Shown here piece after piece: positions 24,764 to 33,116 of a stretch of 64,000 bases of DNA. The notes beneath the pieces were generated by a model. The model did not search any database, was not told where the DNA came from, and saw only the letters and a program-made list of their open reading frames with translations. The DNA comes from Sphingomonas sp. (lineage in GTDB: Bacteria > Pseudomonadota > Alphaproteobacteria > Sphingomonadales > Sphingomonadaceae). Within the stretch, counting starts at the first letter, position 1, and every line of letters begins with the position of its first letter. The translations under genes were made by a program, and so were the position numbers. The DNA lies in assembly GCA_021732445.1 (NCBI GenBank), contig JAKFUZ010000024.1, positions 1 to 64,000 of the forward strand, in the 5' to 3' direction.

Positions 24764-25645
24764 GTGGTTGCGGTGAGCGACAGTGCGGGCAACACCATCG
24801 CGACCAACAGCTATGACGAATATGGCATTCCCGCCGCCACCAATATGGGCCGGTTCGGCTATACCGGCCAGGCGTGGCTCGCAGAGCTTGGCATGTCCTA
24901 TTACAAGGCGCGGATCTATTCCCCCACGCTTGGCCGGTTCCTGCAAACCGACCCCATCGGCTATGCCGACGGGATGAACTGGTATAATTATGTGGGCTCC
25001 GACCCAGTCAATGGGCGCGACCCGAGCGGGCTGTATGAAGAGTGCGACGACAACGGCGAAAATTGTTTCGATAATGGACTGAAAGAAATTAAGGTGGTCG
25101 CCACTATCATCAGCGTAGGCGGAGGCGGAACCGGAGGCGGTCCCGGCCCAGGATTCAGCTTTGGGTCGGGTTTTAGCTCTAACCCCTGCGACCAGCCATC
25201 ACTGCGCCCCATGCTGTGCAACAGCGCCTCCGGCGGGGGCGGCGCAGGCGCAACGCCAGCGCCAATGCGGCAGAATGATGACATCGTCGTCACCGCGAAG
25301 AAGAATGTCAAGAGGTTAGGACAATGCGTCGCGGCGCAGTATGGGTTGGGAGACGGTTCGGTTTCAGCTGGACTCGACCTCGGAAAGATTGCGTCTGAGA
25401 TCGGTGGGATTCCTCTTCCGAAGCGATTGCTCGGCATCCCGCTTGCGGGTGGTGAGGGCGTTTCCAAGTTCACCAATCTGATCAGCTACGTTCCTTTCAA
25501 ACTTGGTATCCGCGCCAACACGGGACTCCAGATTCTTGGAAGTGGTCGCGTTTTCGGTGTTTTGGGACGACTTAACGCTCCTGTTGCCGCTGCGCTCGCT
25601 GCCTACGATATAGCAAGCATCGCCATATGCACGGCTGGGAAATGA
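24764..25645 (+). CDS. Rhs repeat-associated core, 5'-truncated, with C-terminal tip
   Basis: Rhs coding similarity begins at about 24647, immediately behind the SDR stop (LLRRYVYGPGDDEP), but the first usable start is the GTG at 24764. The core ends with ARIYSPTLGRFLQTDPIGY and NYVGSDPVNGRDPSGL. The ~170-residue tip begins with YEECDDNG, has a glycine-rich linker, DDIVVTAKKN and then a hydrophobic Gly/Ala-rich end (LNAPVAAALAAYDIASIAI), more like a membrane-active than a nuclease toxin. The large N-terminal shell is missing, so it is probably an orphan Rhs tip kept as a reservoir or remnant. The following small gene overlaps by ATGA. Confidence 0.75.
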   Translation: MVAVSDSAGNTIATNSYDEYGIPAATNMGRFGYTGQAWLAELGMSYYKARIYSPTLGRFLQTDPIGYADGMNWYNYVGSDPVNGRDPSGLYEECDDNGENCFDNGLKEIKVVATIISVGGGGTGGGPGPGFSFGSGFSSNPCDQPSLRPMLCNSASGGGGAGATPAPMRQNDDIVVTAKKNVKRLGQCVAAQYGLGDGSVSAGLDLGKIASEIGGIPLPKRLLGIPLAGGEGVSKFTNLISYVPFKLGIRANTGLQILGSGRVFGVLGRLNAPVAAALAAYDIASIAICTAGK

Positions 25646-25926
25646 TCATGTTTCTCCGACGTCCACGAATAACCAAAAGCGAAGAAGCGCCTAGCGTTGA
25701 GCTATTGCAAGATGTACTCGACCAATACGGGGTAAAAATCTCGACCGATGAAGGTTCGAGAGAGCTTCAATCTCTGCGTATGGACGACATCGACCTAGTT
25801 GAGGCCATTCAACTCGTTGAGAAGTTCGTTGGAGCAAAGGTGGACCGGAAAATGCTCCGCCCTTCAACGACGGTTGCGCAAGTTGCTCAGGTTATTGATG
25901 AAACTCGCAGGCGGAATCGGACCTAG
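25642..25926 (+). CDS. Acyl-carrier-protein-like small protein, candidate Rhs immunity
   Basis: 94 residues. The last ~50 (LRMDDIDLVEAIQLVEKFVG ... PSTTVAQVAQVIDE) follow the helix II-IV layout of acyl carrier proteins, but the phosphopantetheine serine of the DSL motif is replaced: the sequence reads DDI. It therefore cannot be a normal carrier. The ATG at 25642 overlaps the Rhs stop (ATGA), and an upstream in-frame ATG at 25627 also exists. Coupling to an Rhs tip makes an immunity role likely; the ACP-like fold is a pattern-based guess. Confidence 0.5.
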   Translation: MIMFLRRPRITKSEEAPSVELLQDVLDQYGVKISTDEGSRELQSLRMDDIDLVEAIQLVEKFVGAKVDRKMLRPSTTVAQVAQVIDETRRRNRT

Positions 25927-26007
25927 AAGGAAAAGCAAGACAAGCTGCCGTCATTCGATCGCCATACCCACGGCACTGGCGGGTACGGGCATGGCGATCG
26001 CCGCCCC

Positions 26008-26319
26008 CTATTTCGCCACAATCTGCGACACCCGCCGCTGGCCGCCATGCCGTTCGAGCTGCACGAACACATCCACCACGCCGCGCACATAATCGACAAT
26101 GTCCGCGCGGCGCAGCTGCACGCCGGATTGCAGGATGATGAGCGCCATTTGCTCAATCGCGCCTTCCGGGCTGTCGGCATGAATGGTGGTGAGCGAGCCG
26201 GGATGGCCGGTGTTGACCGCGCGCAGGAACGTATAGGCCTCCACCCCGCGAAGTTCGCCAAGGATGATCCGGTCCGGCCGCATCCGAAGCGACGCCTGCA
26301 GCAAATCATCCGCCGTCAC
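26008..26319 (-). pseudogene. VirB11-type secretion ATPase, C-terminal fragment
   Basis: About 103 residues match the C-terminal part of VirB11 ATPases: LRMRPDRIILGELRGVEAY (Walker B region), FLRAVNTGHPGSLTTIHADS and ALIILQSGVQLRRADIVDYV. The Walker A half is absent and the DNA upstream reads as unrelated sequence. It is a leftover of a type IV secretion/conjugation cluster between the Rhs fragment and the catabolic region. Confidence 0.85.
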
Positions 26320-26436
26320 CCGCGCCTCGACGTCGAACGCATCGACGCTGCCATATTCCGCTCGAACAGCGAGCGCGGCGCAATGCGGGCCTGCTCCAAC
26401 CGAGCGACACGGGCGAGAATTGCGCGCGGCGCCGCG

Positions 26437-27549
26437 CTAATCGCGCCTTGCCGGGTGTGGGGGCGGGGTGAGAAGCGCTGCGCGGCGCGTCCGCTTACCA
26501 TCCATCTCGATGGGCAGGGTCGGCAATGCGGTTTGTTGGCCATCGGGCATTGTCACGGGTTCGAGCCCGCCCGATGCGAGCAGATGCGGGTCGGTAAACA
26601 ATTCTTCCGGCCGGGTAATCGGTGCAAAGGGGATGCCGGTGCCTTCAAGCCGCGCGATGACTTCGGCGCGGGTGAACTGGCCGATCAGCTCCCGGATGCG
26701 ATCAAGGATGCGGTCGCGCGCGCGGACCCGGTCGTTGTTTCGGCGCAGCGCCTTATCGGCCCACAGGTCATGAAGCGCGAACAGGCTGCAGAACGTCTCC
26801 CATAGCGGATCGGAGACTACCCCGATAAAGACCGGCAAGTCCTTCGTCTCGAACACGTCATAGATCGCCCAGGCAGAAATGCGTACCGGCATGGGCGCCG
26901 CTGCCTGGCCGGTAACCGCCATTTGCGCCATGTGCTGGCCGACCAGATAGACGGTCGTTTCGAACAGCGATGCCTGCACCTTCTGGCCGCGCCCGGTGCG
27001 GTGGCGCTCTTCAATCGCCGCCATGATCGCGATGACGCCGAACATGCCGCCGGTGACGTCGATCACGCTTGATCCAGCGCGCAGGGGCCGGCCGGGGGGG
27101 CCGGTCATATAGGCCAGCCCTCCCATCATCTGGGCCACCTCGTCCAGCGCGGTGCGATTTTCATAGGGGCCGGGCAGAAAGCCCTTGAGCGAGCAATAGA
27201 CGAGCCGCGGGTTGATCGCCGCAAGCGCTTCATAGCCAAGCCCCAGCCGGTCGAGCGCGCCGGGCCGGAAATTCTCGATCAGGATATCCGCTTGCGCGGC
27301 AAGCGCTGTGGCAATGGCCACGCCGCCGGGGGATTTCAGATCGGCCGTGATTGAGTGCTTGTGGCGGTTGTACATCGGAAAATAGCCCGCGCCTGACCCG
27401 ATCAGGTTGCGCGTGCGGTCGCCCCCTTCCGGCTCGATCCGCGTGACGTGTGCGCCGAGCGCGGCAAAAATGGCCCCGGCTGCCGGGCCCATCACCATAT
27501 GCGTGAACTCAACGACCTTCAGCCCGGCCAGCGGCGCTGCGTGCATCAT
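26437..27549 (-). CDS. CaiB/BaiF class III CoA-transferase
   Basis: 370 residues, full family length. The N-terminus (GLKVVEFTHMVMGPAAG, LGAHVTRIEPEGGDRTR) and SVIDVTGGMFGVIAIMAA, with the catalytic Asp, are typical. The enzyme moves CoA between an acyl-CoA donor and an organic acid. It is the last gene of the minus-strand operon that starts at 32343 and overlaps the lyase gene by ATGA. One of three class III CoA-transferases in the regulon; here it could activate the acid made by the LeuCD-like hydratase before lyase cleavage (inference). Confidence 0.85.
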   Translation of the reverse strand: MMHAAPLAGLKVVEFTHMVMGPAAGAIFAALGAHVTRIEPEGGDRTRNLIGSGAGYFPMYNRHKHSITADLKSPGGVAIATALAAQADILIENFRPGALDRLGLGYEALAAINPRLVYCSLKGFLPGPYENRTALDEVAQMMGGLAYMTGPPGRPLRAGSSVIDVTGGMFGVIAIMAAIEERHRTGRGQKVQASLFETTVYLVGQHMAQMAVTGQAAAPMPVRISAWAIYDVFETKDLPVFIGVVSDPLWETFCSLFALHDLWADKALRRNNDRVRARDRILDRIRELIGQFTRAEVIARLEGTGIPFAPITRPEELFTDPHLLASGGLEPVTMPDGQQTALPTLPIEMDGKRTRRAALLTPPPHPARRD

Positions 27550-28463
27550 GCCGCGCGATCCGCAAGGCCCATCGGCAGGCCCGCATCGGGGGTGAAACCA
27601 TAAAGCGGCTCGCTTGGTAGCGCCTCGGCAAGGATCGCGCGCACCGCCATCAATTTCTTGAGGTCAATGCCTGTCTGAAAGCCCATCGCGTGGAGCATGA
27701 AGGCGAGATCCTCGGTCACGATATTTCCGGATGCACCCGGGGCATAGGGGCAGCCGCCAAGCCCGCCGAGCGACGCGTCGAACGTGGTGATCCCCTCGTC
27801 CAGCCCGGCCAGCGCGTTGGCAAGGCCAAGCCCGCGCGTGTTGTGGAGGTGGAGCGTGGTCAGCATGTTCGAGCCCACCGACGCGCGCACGCGGCGAACC
27901 AGGCGCCGGACCTGGGCAGGGTCGGCATAGCCAGTTGTGTCGCTTAAGCTCAGTTCCTGCGCGCCTGCCGCGACCGATGCTTCGGCGAGGCGGACGACCG
28001 TATCGGCGCTGACCGAGCCTTCGATCGTGCAGCCGAACGCCGTCGACAGGCTGACGGCGAAATGGACACCTGCCGCCCGGGCGATGCCGGCGATCGAGCG
28101 GATCTCCTCAACCATCTGCGCGTGGTCCTTGCGGACGTTGCGCACCGAGTGCGTCTCTGACATCGAAAAGGGGATCGACATGCCGTGGACACCGGCCTCC
28201 ACGGCCCGCGCAGCCCCCCGGGCGTTGGGCACCAACGCGACCACGTTAAGGCCGGGCAGCGTGCGCGCAAACGCCACTAGCTCGGCGGTGTCGGCCATTT
28301 GCGGGAGCAGCGATGCAGGGACGAAGCTGCCCACCTCAATCTCGCGCACGCCCGCTTCTGCTTCGGCCCTGATCCAGGCTTTTTTGGCGGCGAGCGGCAT
28401 GATGCGATCAATTGATTGCAGGCCATCGCGCGGGCCGACTTCGGAGAGGAGGATATGGTTCAT
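27546..28463 (-). CDS. HMG-CoA lyase-family (DRE-TIM) lyase
   Basis: 305 residues. The DRE-TIM barrel signature is GPRDGLQ near the N-terminus; THLHNTRGLG-type metal-binding histidines appear as LHLHNTRGLG, and GGLGGCPYAPGASGN holds the catalytic Cys loop of 3-hydroxy-3-methylglutaryl-CoA lyase. It cleaves a beta-hydroxy-beta-methyl acyl-CoA to acetyl-CoA (or homologue) plus a ketoacid. With a CoA-transferase and LeuCD in the same operon, a citramalyl-CoA or methyl-substituted analogue is a plausible substrate. The start at 28463 overlaps the LeuD-like stop. Confidence 0.85.
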   Translation of the reverse strand: MNHILLSEVGPRDGLQSIDRIMPLAAKKAWIRAEAEAGVREIEVGSFVPASLLPQMADTAELVAFARTLPGLNVVALVPNARGAARAVEAGVHGMSIPFSMSETHSVRNVRKDHAQMVEEIRSIAGIARAAGVHFAVSLSTAFGCTIEGSVSADTVVRLAEASVAAGAQELSLSDTTGYADPAQVRRLVRRVRASVGSNMLTTLHLHNTRGLGLANALAGLDEGITTFDASLGGLGGCPYAPGASGNIVTEDLAFMLHAMGFQTGIDLKKLMAVRAILAEALPSEPLYGFTPDAGLPMGLADRAA

Positions 28464-29065
28464 GCAGGAAGTTCCAGATAAATCCATGGCCGGTCGGTTT
28501 TGTCGCTGGCCAGAAATTGTTCGATGGCGCGGGCGTGTTTCAACGTCAGGTCAATAGCGTCCAGCCCTTCCGACAGCATCACCCTGGCGTCAGCGTCGAT
28601 GTCAAACCTCGCCGAGACTGCATCCGACGCCACCGTCTGCGCGATCAGGTCAATGGTGACGATATCGCCCAACCGCGCGATCAGGGCTTCGTCGAGCACT
28701 ACGGGGACGATCCCGTTGCGCACGCAATTGCTCTCGAAGATGGGCGCAAAGCTCGGGGCGATGACCGCGCGCACGCCATATTCGTGGAGCGCCCAAACGG
28801 CGTGCTCGCGGCTCGATCCGCAGCCGAAATTCGCGCCGCCGAGCAGGATTGGTGCTTGGGCATAACGCGGCTCGTTGAGGATAAAGTCGGGGTCTGGTGT
28901 TCGTCCCGCTGTGTAACGCCAGCCGGCGAACAGCCCATCGGCCAGCCCGGTCTTGCCAACGCCCTTGATCTCGCGGCTGGGGATGATCGCGTCGGTATCG
29001 ATATTGGCGCGGATCAGCGGCGCGGCGATGCCCGAGATGCGCGGCACGGGCGGGAAGGCCGTCAT
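28460..29065 (-). CDS. LeuD-like (aconitase-family) hydro-lyase small subunit
   Basis: 201 residues. NIDTDAIIPSR, the GCGSSREHA signature and FESNCVRNGIVPV are those of the isopropylmalate isomerase small subunit. It pairs with the LeuC-like subunit, whose stop it overlaps. Because leucine genes are absent and the setting is catabolic, the complex more likely hydrates or dehydrates a branched dicarboxylate such as citraconate, 2-methylmalate or dimethylmaleate (inference from the known DmdAB and CimA-route paralogues). An in-frame extension upstream lies inside the LeuC-like gene and is not used. Confidence 0.85.
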   Translation of the reverse strand: MTAFPPVPRISGIAAPLIRANIDTDAIIPSREIKGVGKTGLADGLFAGWRYTAGRTPDPDFILNEPRYAQAPILLGGANFGCGSSREHAVWALHEYGVRAVIAPSFAPIFESNCVRNGIVPVVLDEALIARLGDIVTIDLIAQTVASDAVSARFDIDADARVMLSEGLDAIDLTLKHARAIEQFLASDKTDRPWIYLELPA

Positions 29066-30477
29066 GCGGGCACGCCCTTGCGGGCCATGCGGGGATCGGC
29101 AATCACGCCCGCAATCGCGCTGGCGGCGACGGTTTCGGGGCTGGCGATATGCGTGCGGACGCCGGGCCCCTGCCGACCCTCGAAATTGCGGTTGGTCGAC
29201 GAAATCACGCGAGTGCCCGGTGGGAATCCGGGGCCGCCCGCATAGAAGCACATGGCACAGCCTGATAGGCGCCATTCAAACCCTGCATTGGCAAAGATGC
29301 GGTCGATTCCTTCAGCTTCTGCCGCGCGGCGAACCGCCATCGACCCCGGAACAACGACAGCACGCACGCCGCGCGCGACCCGCCGGCCGCGCACGATGGC
29401 TGCCGCGCGGCGCAGATCGGCCAAGCGGCTATTGGTGCAACTTCCGATGAACGCGGCGTTTATCGGCAGGCCCGCGAGTGATTGGCCGGCCGACAGACCG
29501 ACATAGTCCAGCGCCTGGCCAAAGCCTTGGCCGCTCAGCCCGCTGTCGCGCTGATCGGGCACCCGGCCGCCAATCGGCACGGCGCTTTGCGGCGATGTGC
29601 CCCAGGTCACCATCGGTTCGATGGTCGCGGCGTCGATGCAAATCTCACGATCAAATGTTGCGCCTTCGTCGCTTCGCAGCGCGCGCCAGGTCGCTAATGC
29701 CCTTTGCCAAACGGCGCCCGTCGGCGCGAAGCGGCGGCTGTTAAGATAGCCGAACACCAAATCGTCGGGCGCGATGAAGCCGGTCATCGCCGAGAACTCT
29801 GTGGCCATGTTGCACAGCGTCTGGCGGCCATCAAGATCGAGCGCCAGAACGGCCTCGCCGGCAAATTCCACGGCATATCCCTTGCCGCCACCGGCGCCGT
29901 GGCGGGCCAGCAAGGTAAGGGTCATATCCTTGGCGGTGACTGCTGGCGGCAGGGCGCCAGCGAACGTTACGCGCATCGTTTTGGGCCGCGCCATTCGCAG
30001 CGTGCCGGTCGCCATGGCATGCTCGGCCTCGGTCGAGCCAATCCCCCAGGCAAGCGCGCCAAATGCGCCTTGCGTACAGGTGTGGCTGTCGGGGCAGACC
30101 AGCGTGACCCCCGGCAGGACAATGCCGAACTCAGGAGAGATGACATGGACGATTCCCTGGTCCGGGTCATGCACGTCGACCAGCCTTATGCCTGCGTTGC
30201 GCGTTTCGGCGCGGATGGCGGACAGAAAGGCGTCGCCGCCCGGGACGAGCGTGCCTGTCCGGCCCGGCAACGTATCGACGATGTGATCGGTAACCGCGAA
30301 CACCCGCGCCGGATCGCATACGGGTCGCCCCGCCGCCGCCAGCGACCGGAGCGCGACCGAGCCGGTGCGTTCGTGCAGGAACACCCGGTCGATCGCGATC
30401 AGATCGTCGCCAGGCCCCAACGACGCGACGAGATGCGTGTCCCAGAGCTTGGCGAACAGGGTTCGCGCCTCAACCAG
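29062..30477 (-). CDS. LeuC-like (aconitase-family) hydro-lyase large subunit, probable CTG start
   Basis: 471 residues. The [4Fe-4S] ligands are Cys347 (IGSCTNSRL), Cys407 and Cys410 (SGCAMC), counted from the CTG at 30477. PDSHTCTQGAFG and the RNFEGRQG end complete the family. The homologous N-terminus (ARTLFAKLWDTHLVAS) starts upstream of the first ATG/GTG/TTG-type codon, the TTG at 30420. Between the in-frame stop and that TTG only CTG is available, and CTG 30477 has a GGAGG six bases before it. That start also puts the cysteines at the usual LeuC numbers. Overlaps the DUF3598-like stop by eight bases. Works with the LeuD-like subunit. Confidence 0.85.
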   Translation of the reverse strand: MVEARTLFAKLWDTHLVASLGPGDDLIAIDRVFLHERTGSVALRSLAAAGRPVCDPARVFAVTDHIVDTLPGRTGTLVPGGDAFLSAIRAETRNAGIRLVDVHDPDQGIVHVISPEFGIVLPGVTLVCPDSHTCTQGAFGALAWGIGSTEAEHAMATGTLRMARPKTMRVTFAGALPPAVTAKDMTLTLLARHGAGGGKGYAVEFAGEAVLALDLDGRQTLCNMATEFSAMTGFIAPDDLVFGYLNSRRFAPTGAVWQRALATWRALRSDEGATFDREICIDAATIEPMVTWGTSPQSAVPIGGRVPDQRDSGLSGQGFGQALDYVGLSAGQSLAGLPINAAFIGSCTNSRLADLRRAAAIVRGRRVARGVRAVVVPGSMAVRRAAEAEGIDRIFANAGFEWRLSGCAMCFYAGGPGFPPGTRVISSTNRNFEGRQGPGVRTHIASPETVAASAIAGVIADPRMARKGVPA

Positions 30478-30973
30478 CGGCGGCCTCCATCTCGGCTTCC
30501 AGCGCGCGCCAGTCGCGCGTCACCAAAGTCTCCTGTATCGCGGTGCGGGTTTCCAGCTCGCCGTTGCGGATCCAGTGCCATGTGCGGCAGCGGCTTTTGC
30601 CGTGGTCCGCGATCTGAATCATCTCGTAGAGATAGAGCGAGGGGTCGCCCGTCCGCTGCCAGTAAAGCATTACCGCGCGGCTGTGTTCGTCCTCGCCGAC
30701 TTCCCATGCCGAACCGATAATCAACTCATTGTCCCACCAGACGCGCTTGTCGTGATAGGCGGCAGGAAAATCGCGGATTTCGGTGCGGCCATCGGGCCAG
30801 GTATAGTGATTGGTCTGGTGGTAGGGCGTTGCAGGGTTATCGTCGAGGAAGCGGCAGAACAGGCGTGATCGATGCTCGTCGACCTTCTCGCCTGCGGCAT
30901 TGTAATAGATGTAGGTGCCGTCCCACACGCCCTCATGTCGGGCCAGCACTGGCATATCTTCGCGAATTCCCAT
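30470..30973 (-). CDS. DUF3598-like (calycin/lipocalin-fold) protein
   Basis: 167 residues. MPVLARHEGVWDGTYIYYN, RDFPAAYHDKRVWWDNELI and GSAWEVGEDEHSRAVMLYWQ follow the beta-barrel pattern of DUF3598 and CpcS/CpcT-like calycins, several of which bind tetrapyrroles or other hydrophobic ligands. No catalytic motif is evident. It is the second gene of the operon and is coupled to both neighbours by overlaps. A ligand-binding, isomerase or lyase role on the pathway compound is possible but unproven. Confidence 0.6.
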   Translation of the reverse strand: MGIREDMPVLARHEGVWDGTYIYYNAAGEKVDEHRSRLFCRFLDDNPATPYHQTNHYTWPDGRTEIRDFPAAYHDKRVWWDNELIIGSAWEVGEDEHSRAVMLYWQRTGDPSLYLYEMIQIADHGKSRCRTWHWIRNGELETRTAIQETLVTRDWRALEAEMEAAAG

Positions 30974-32343
30974 CAGCTTTCTCCGTCACGCGATCGCAAT
31001 GCGACCAGATAGGGGCGGGCGGCAGTCGCCCGGATTAGCGCGCGATGTTCGCGCGCAAGGCATTCGGCCGTGAGTTCGGCCGCATCGAAATCGCCTAGAC
31101 AGGCCGCACCAGCTTCATACCACGGATTGAAGAAATGCCGCGCTCGAACGATTGCCCATGCGCGAGTCAGATAGCTGCCGAAACGATCTGGCGCCATATC
31201 GGGAAAGAGCAAATCAGGGTCACCGACCGGCGCAGGCGGCAGGACAACTCCGCTTGCGCCCAGCGCCTGCGCTGCGGCTGCGATCACCGCCTGCCAGGCC
31301 GGCCAGGTTTCCGGCGGCGGTCCCGGCCAGCCATCCGACAACCCGTGTCCCGGCAGGTCGATCGCGATGCCGTCGCCCCGGTCTGAAACATCGGCAGCGC
31401 TGCCGGGCGGGTGGAGGATCAGCGGGCCGCCCTTGCGCCCGCGCCAATGGATCATGCCATCGAAGGCGTCGGTCGCGATCCGAAGAAATCCCTCGTCATC
31501 GGCGTCGCGCGTCGGCGGGAAGCGCCCGCCTGCGTGGCGCTGGAGAAAGGCAAGACTGTCGGTCAGATGCTCGGCTGGGGTGGCCACTTTATACGCTGTC
31601 CACGCCTGGGGCAGTGGCCCCAAACGGTCGATATGCGCGTGCAGCGGATCGCCGGCATAGGCCGTAATGAGCACCGGCGGCGTCGCAGCATCGATCGGTG
31701 GAATATCGCGTGGCGCGCGCAACACCGCCCCATAACCCGCGCGATAGGCAGCGCCTGAATCGAGCATCTCGCGCACCGCTGCATCGACGCGCCCGACATC
31801 GGCATGCGCGACCGACAGCCGTGCCTCGGGCCGAACGTCGAACCAGGGGAAGAACCAGCTCTGTTCGAGCATCCGGTTCCACAGCCAGGTCAGGTGCTCG
31901 CCATAGCTTGTCGGCTCAAAGCGCGGCAGATAGCGGTCGCTGAACAGCGCCATTTCTTCGGGCGTCCAGATCGCATAGCCGCCGATGGCCAGCGCCCTGA
32001 ATTTTTCCGGATGGCGCTTCAACGCGGATACCAGAATGATTCCACCCGAATGAAACCCATAGGCTGCCACACGCTTCAGCCCCAGCGCATCAAGCAAGGC
32101 GACGATCGCATCGGCGAAATCATCGATGGTTGGATTATCCCCCGGCAACGGTTCGGACTGACCGAAGCCTGGCGTGTCAGGCGCGATGCAGGTGAAATGC
32201 TGGCCCCATTGCCGCATCAACGTTTCATATTCTGCCGAAGAGCGCGGGCTCTGATGCACCATGAGCAACGCCGACCCCGCCCCGCAACGCCGATAATGCA
32301 CCCGGCGGGCCCCAATATCGACGAAATGACGCGTAATCTGCAT
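30973..32343 (-). CDS. Alpha/beta hydrolase with a degenerate second hydrolase-like half
   Basis: 456 residues, longer than the usual ~280. The N-terminal domain is complete: LLMVHQSPRSS oxyanion region, nucleophile Ser in GFHSGG, Asp in AYAGDPL and His in PAEHL near 280. The C-terminal ~170 residues resemble part of another hydrolase (AIDLPGHGLSDG) but show no nucleophile elbow. The ATG at 32343 is just 11 bases from the TTGTCCGGACAA operator and heads the minus-strand operon. It could cleave a C-C, ester or amide bond of the pathway substrate. Confidence 0.8.
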   Translation of the reverse strand: MQITRHFVDIGARRVHYRRCGAGSALLMVHQSPRSSAEYETLMRQWGQHFTCIAPDTPGFGQSEPLPGDNPTIDDFADAIVALLDALGLKRVAAYGFHSGGIILVSALKRHPEKFRALAIGGYAIWTPEEMALFSDRYLPRFEPTSYGEHLTWLWNRMLEQSWFFPWFDVRPEARLSVAHADVGRVDAAVREMLDSGAAYRAGYGAVLRAPRDIPPIDAATPPVLITAYAGDPLHAHIDRLGPLPQAWTAYKVATPAEHLTDSLAFLQRHAGGRFPPTRDADDEGFLRIATDAFDGMIHWRGRKGGPLILHPPGSAADVSDRGDGIAIDLPGHGLSDGWPGPPPETWPAWQAVIAAAAQALGASGVVLPPAPVGDPDLLFPDMAPDRFGSYLTRAWAIVRARHFFNPWYEAGAACLGDFDAAELTAECLAREHRALIRATAARPYLVALRSRDGES

Positions 32344-32353
32344 TGCGCTTAAG

Positions 32354-32365
32354 TTGTCCGGACAA
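32354..32365. promoter_or_regulatory. TTGTCCGGACAA operator, site 1
   Basis: Perfect 12-base palindrome between the divergent hydrolase operon (minus) and isochorismatase-fold operon (plus). The surrounding 16 bases (AG-core-AT) are identical to site 3 at 46805. The GT-N4-AC core fits GntR-family operators. Confidence 0.8.
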
Positions 32366-32432
32366 ATCTTGCTGGACAAGTCCTAATCCTGTCCGCATCA
32401 TCGACACAAGCGAATAAGGAGGCAAGCCTGCA

Positions 32433-33116
32433 ATGCCCGATCCGATCGGCACCCGGATGATCGAGGACGGCCGCACCGCGCGCGAGATTTTCCAGGCCGT
32501 AATGGCCAATCCTGCCCGGCGCAAATTCGGGTTCGGCAGCAAGCTGGCGATCGTCAATGTCGATTTCCAGCAGGCCTATACCCGCATCGACAAATTCGCG
32601 ACCGCCTATGAGACAGACCCGCGCCAGATCGACCATGTGAACACCATATCCAATCTCGCCCGAGCGCGCGGCATGCCCGTCATCTGGAGCCGGGTGGGGT
32701 ATAAGGACGATGCGGGCGATGCCGGCATTTGGGGCACCCGCACCAACACGCCCGACTCTTTGCAGAACATCAACCTTGGCAGCGAACGCCATGCCTTTGA
32801 CGATCGCTGCGCTATTCACCCCGATGACCTGCACTATACCAAGCGGATGCCGAGCGCCTTTTTCGAAACGCCGCTTGCCAGCTATCTTGTTTGGCACAAA
32901 GTCGACACCGTCGTGGTGACCGGTGGATCCACATCGGGCTGCGTCCGCGCGACGGCCGTCGACGCGCTCAGCCATGGCTATCGAACGATTGTGCCGATCG
33001 AGACCTGCGCCGACAAGCATGAAAGCTATCATTTTGCCAATTTGACCGACCTTCAGCTGAAATATGCCGATGTCGAGCCGGTACAGACGGTTATCGACTG
33101 GCTGGAGGCGCGCTGA
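32433..33116 (+). CDS. Isochorismatase-fold (cysteine) amidohydrolase
   Basis: 227 residues. The catalytic triad is visible: Asp44 in VNVDFQQAY, Lys137 in YTKRMPSAF and Cys170 in GGSTSGCVRAT. It resembles N-carbamoylsarcosine amidase, maleamate amidase and related enzymes that hydrolyse a carboxamide to the acid and ammonia. A GGAGG ribosome site precedes the ATG. It starts the plus-strand operon controlled by operator site 1 and overlaps the next gene by TGATG. In context it would deamidate the half-amide made by ring opening (inference). Confidence 0.85.
   Translation: MPDPIGTRMIEDGRTAREIFQAVMANPARRKFGFGSKLAIVNVDFQQAYTRIDKFATAYETDPRQIDHVNTISNLARARGMPVIWSRVGYKDDAGDAGIWGTRTNTPDSLQNINLGSERHAFDDRCAIHPDDLHYTKRMPSAFFETPLASYLVWHKVDTVVVTGGSTSGCVRATAVDALSHGYRTIVPIETCADKHESYHFANLTDLQLKYADVEPVQTVIDWLEAR

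Noticed and set aside
26316..26543. Short frame upstream of the VirB11 fragment
   Set aside because: It has no recognisable domain and overlaps the 3' end of the CoA-transferase gene; treated as scar DNA.
28460..30477. Leucine biosynthesis role for leuC/leuD-like genes
   Set aside because: leuA and leuB are absent, and the genes sit in a catabolic operon with a lyase and CoA-transferase; a catabolic hydro-lyase is more likely.
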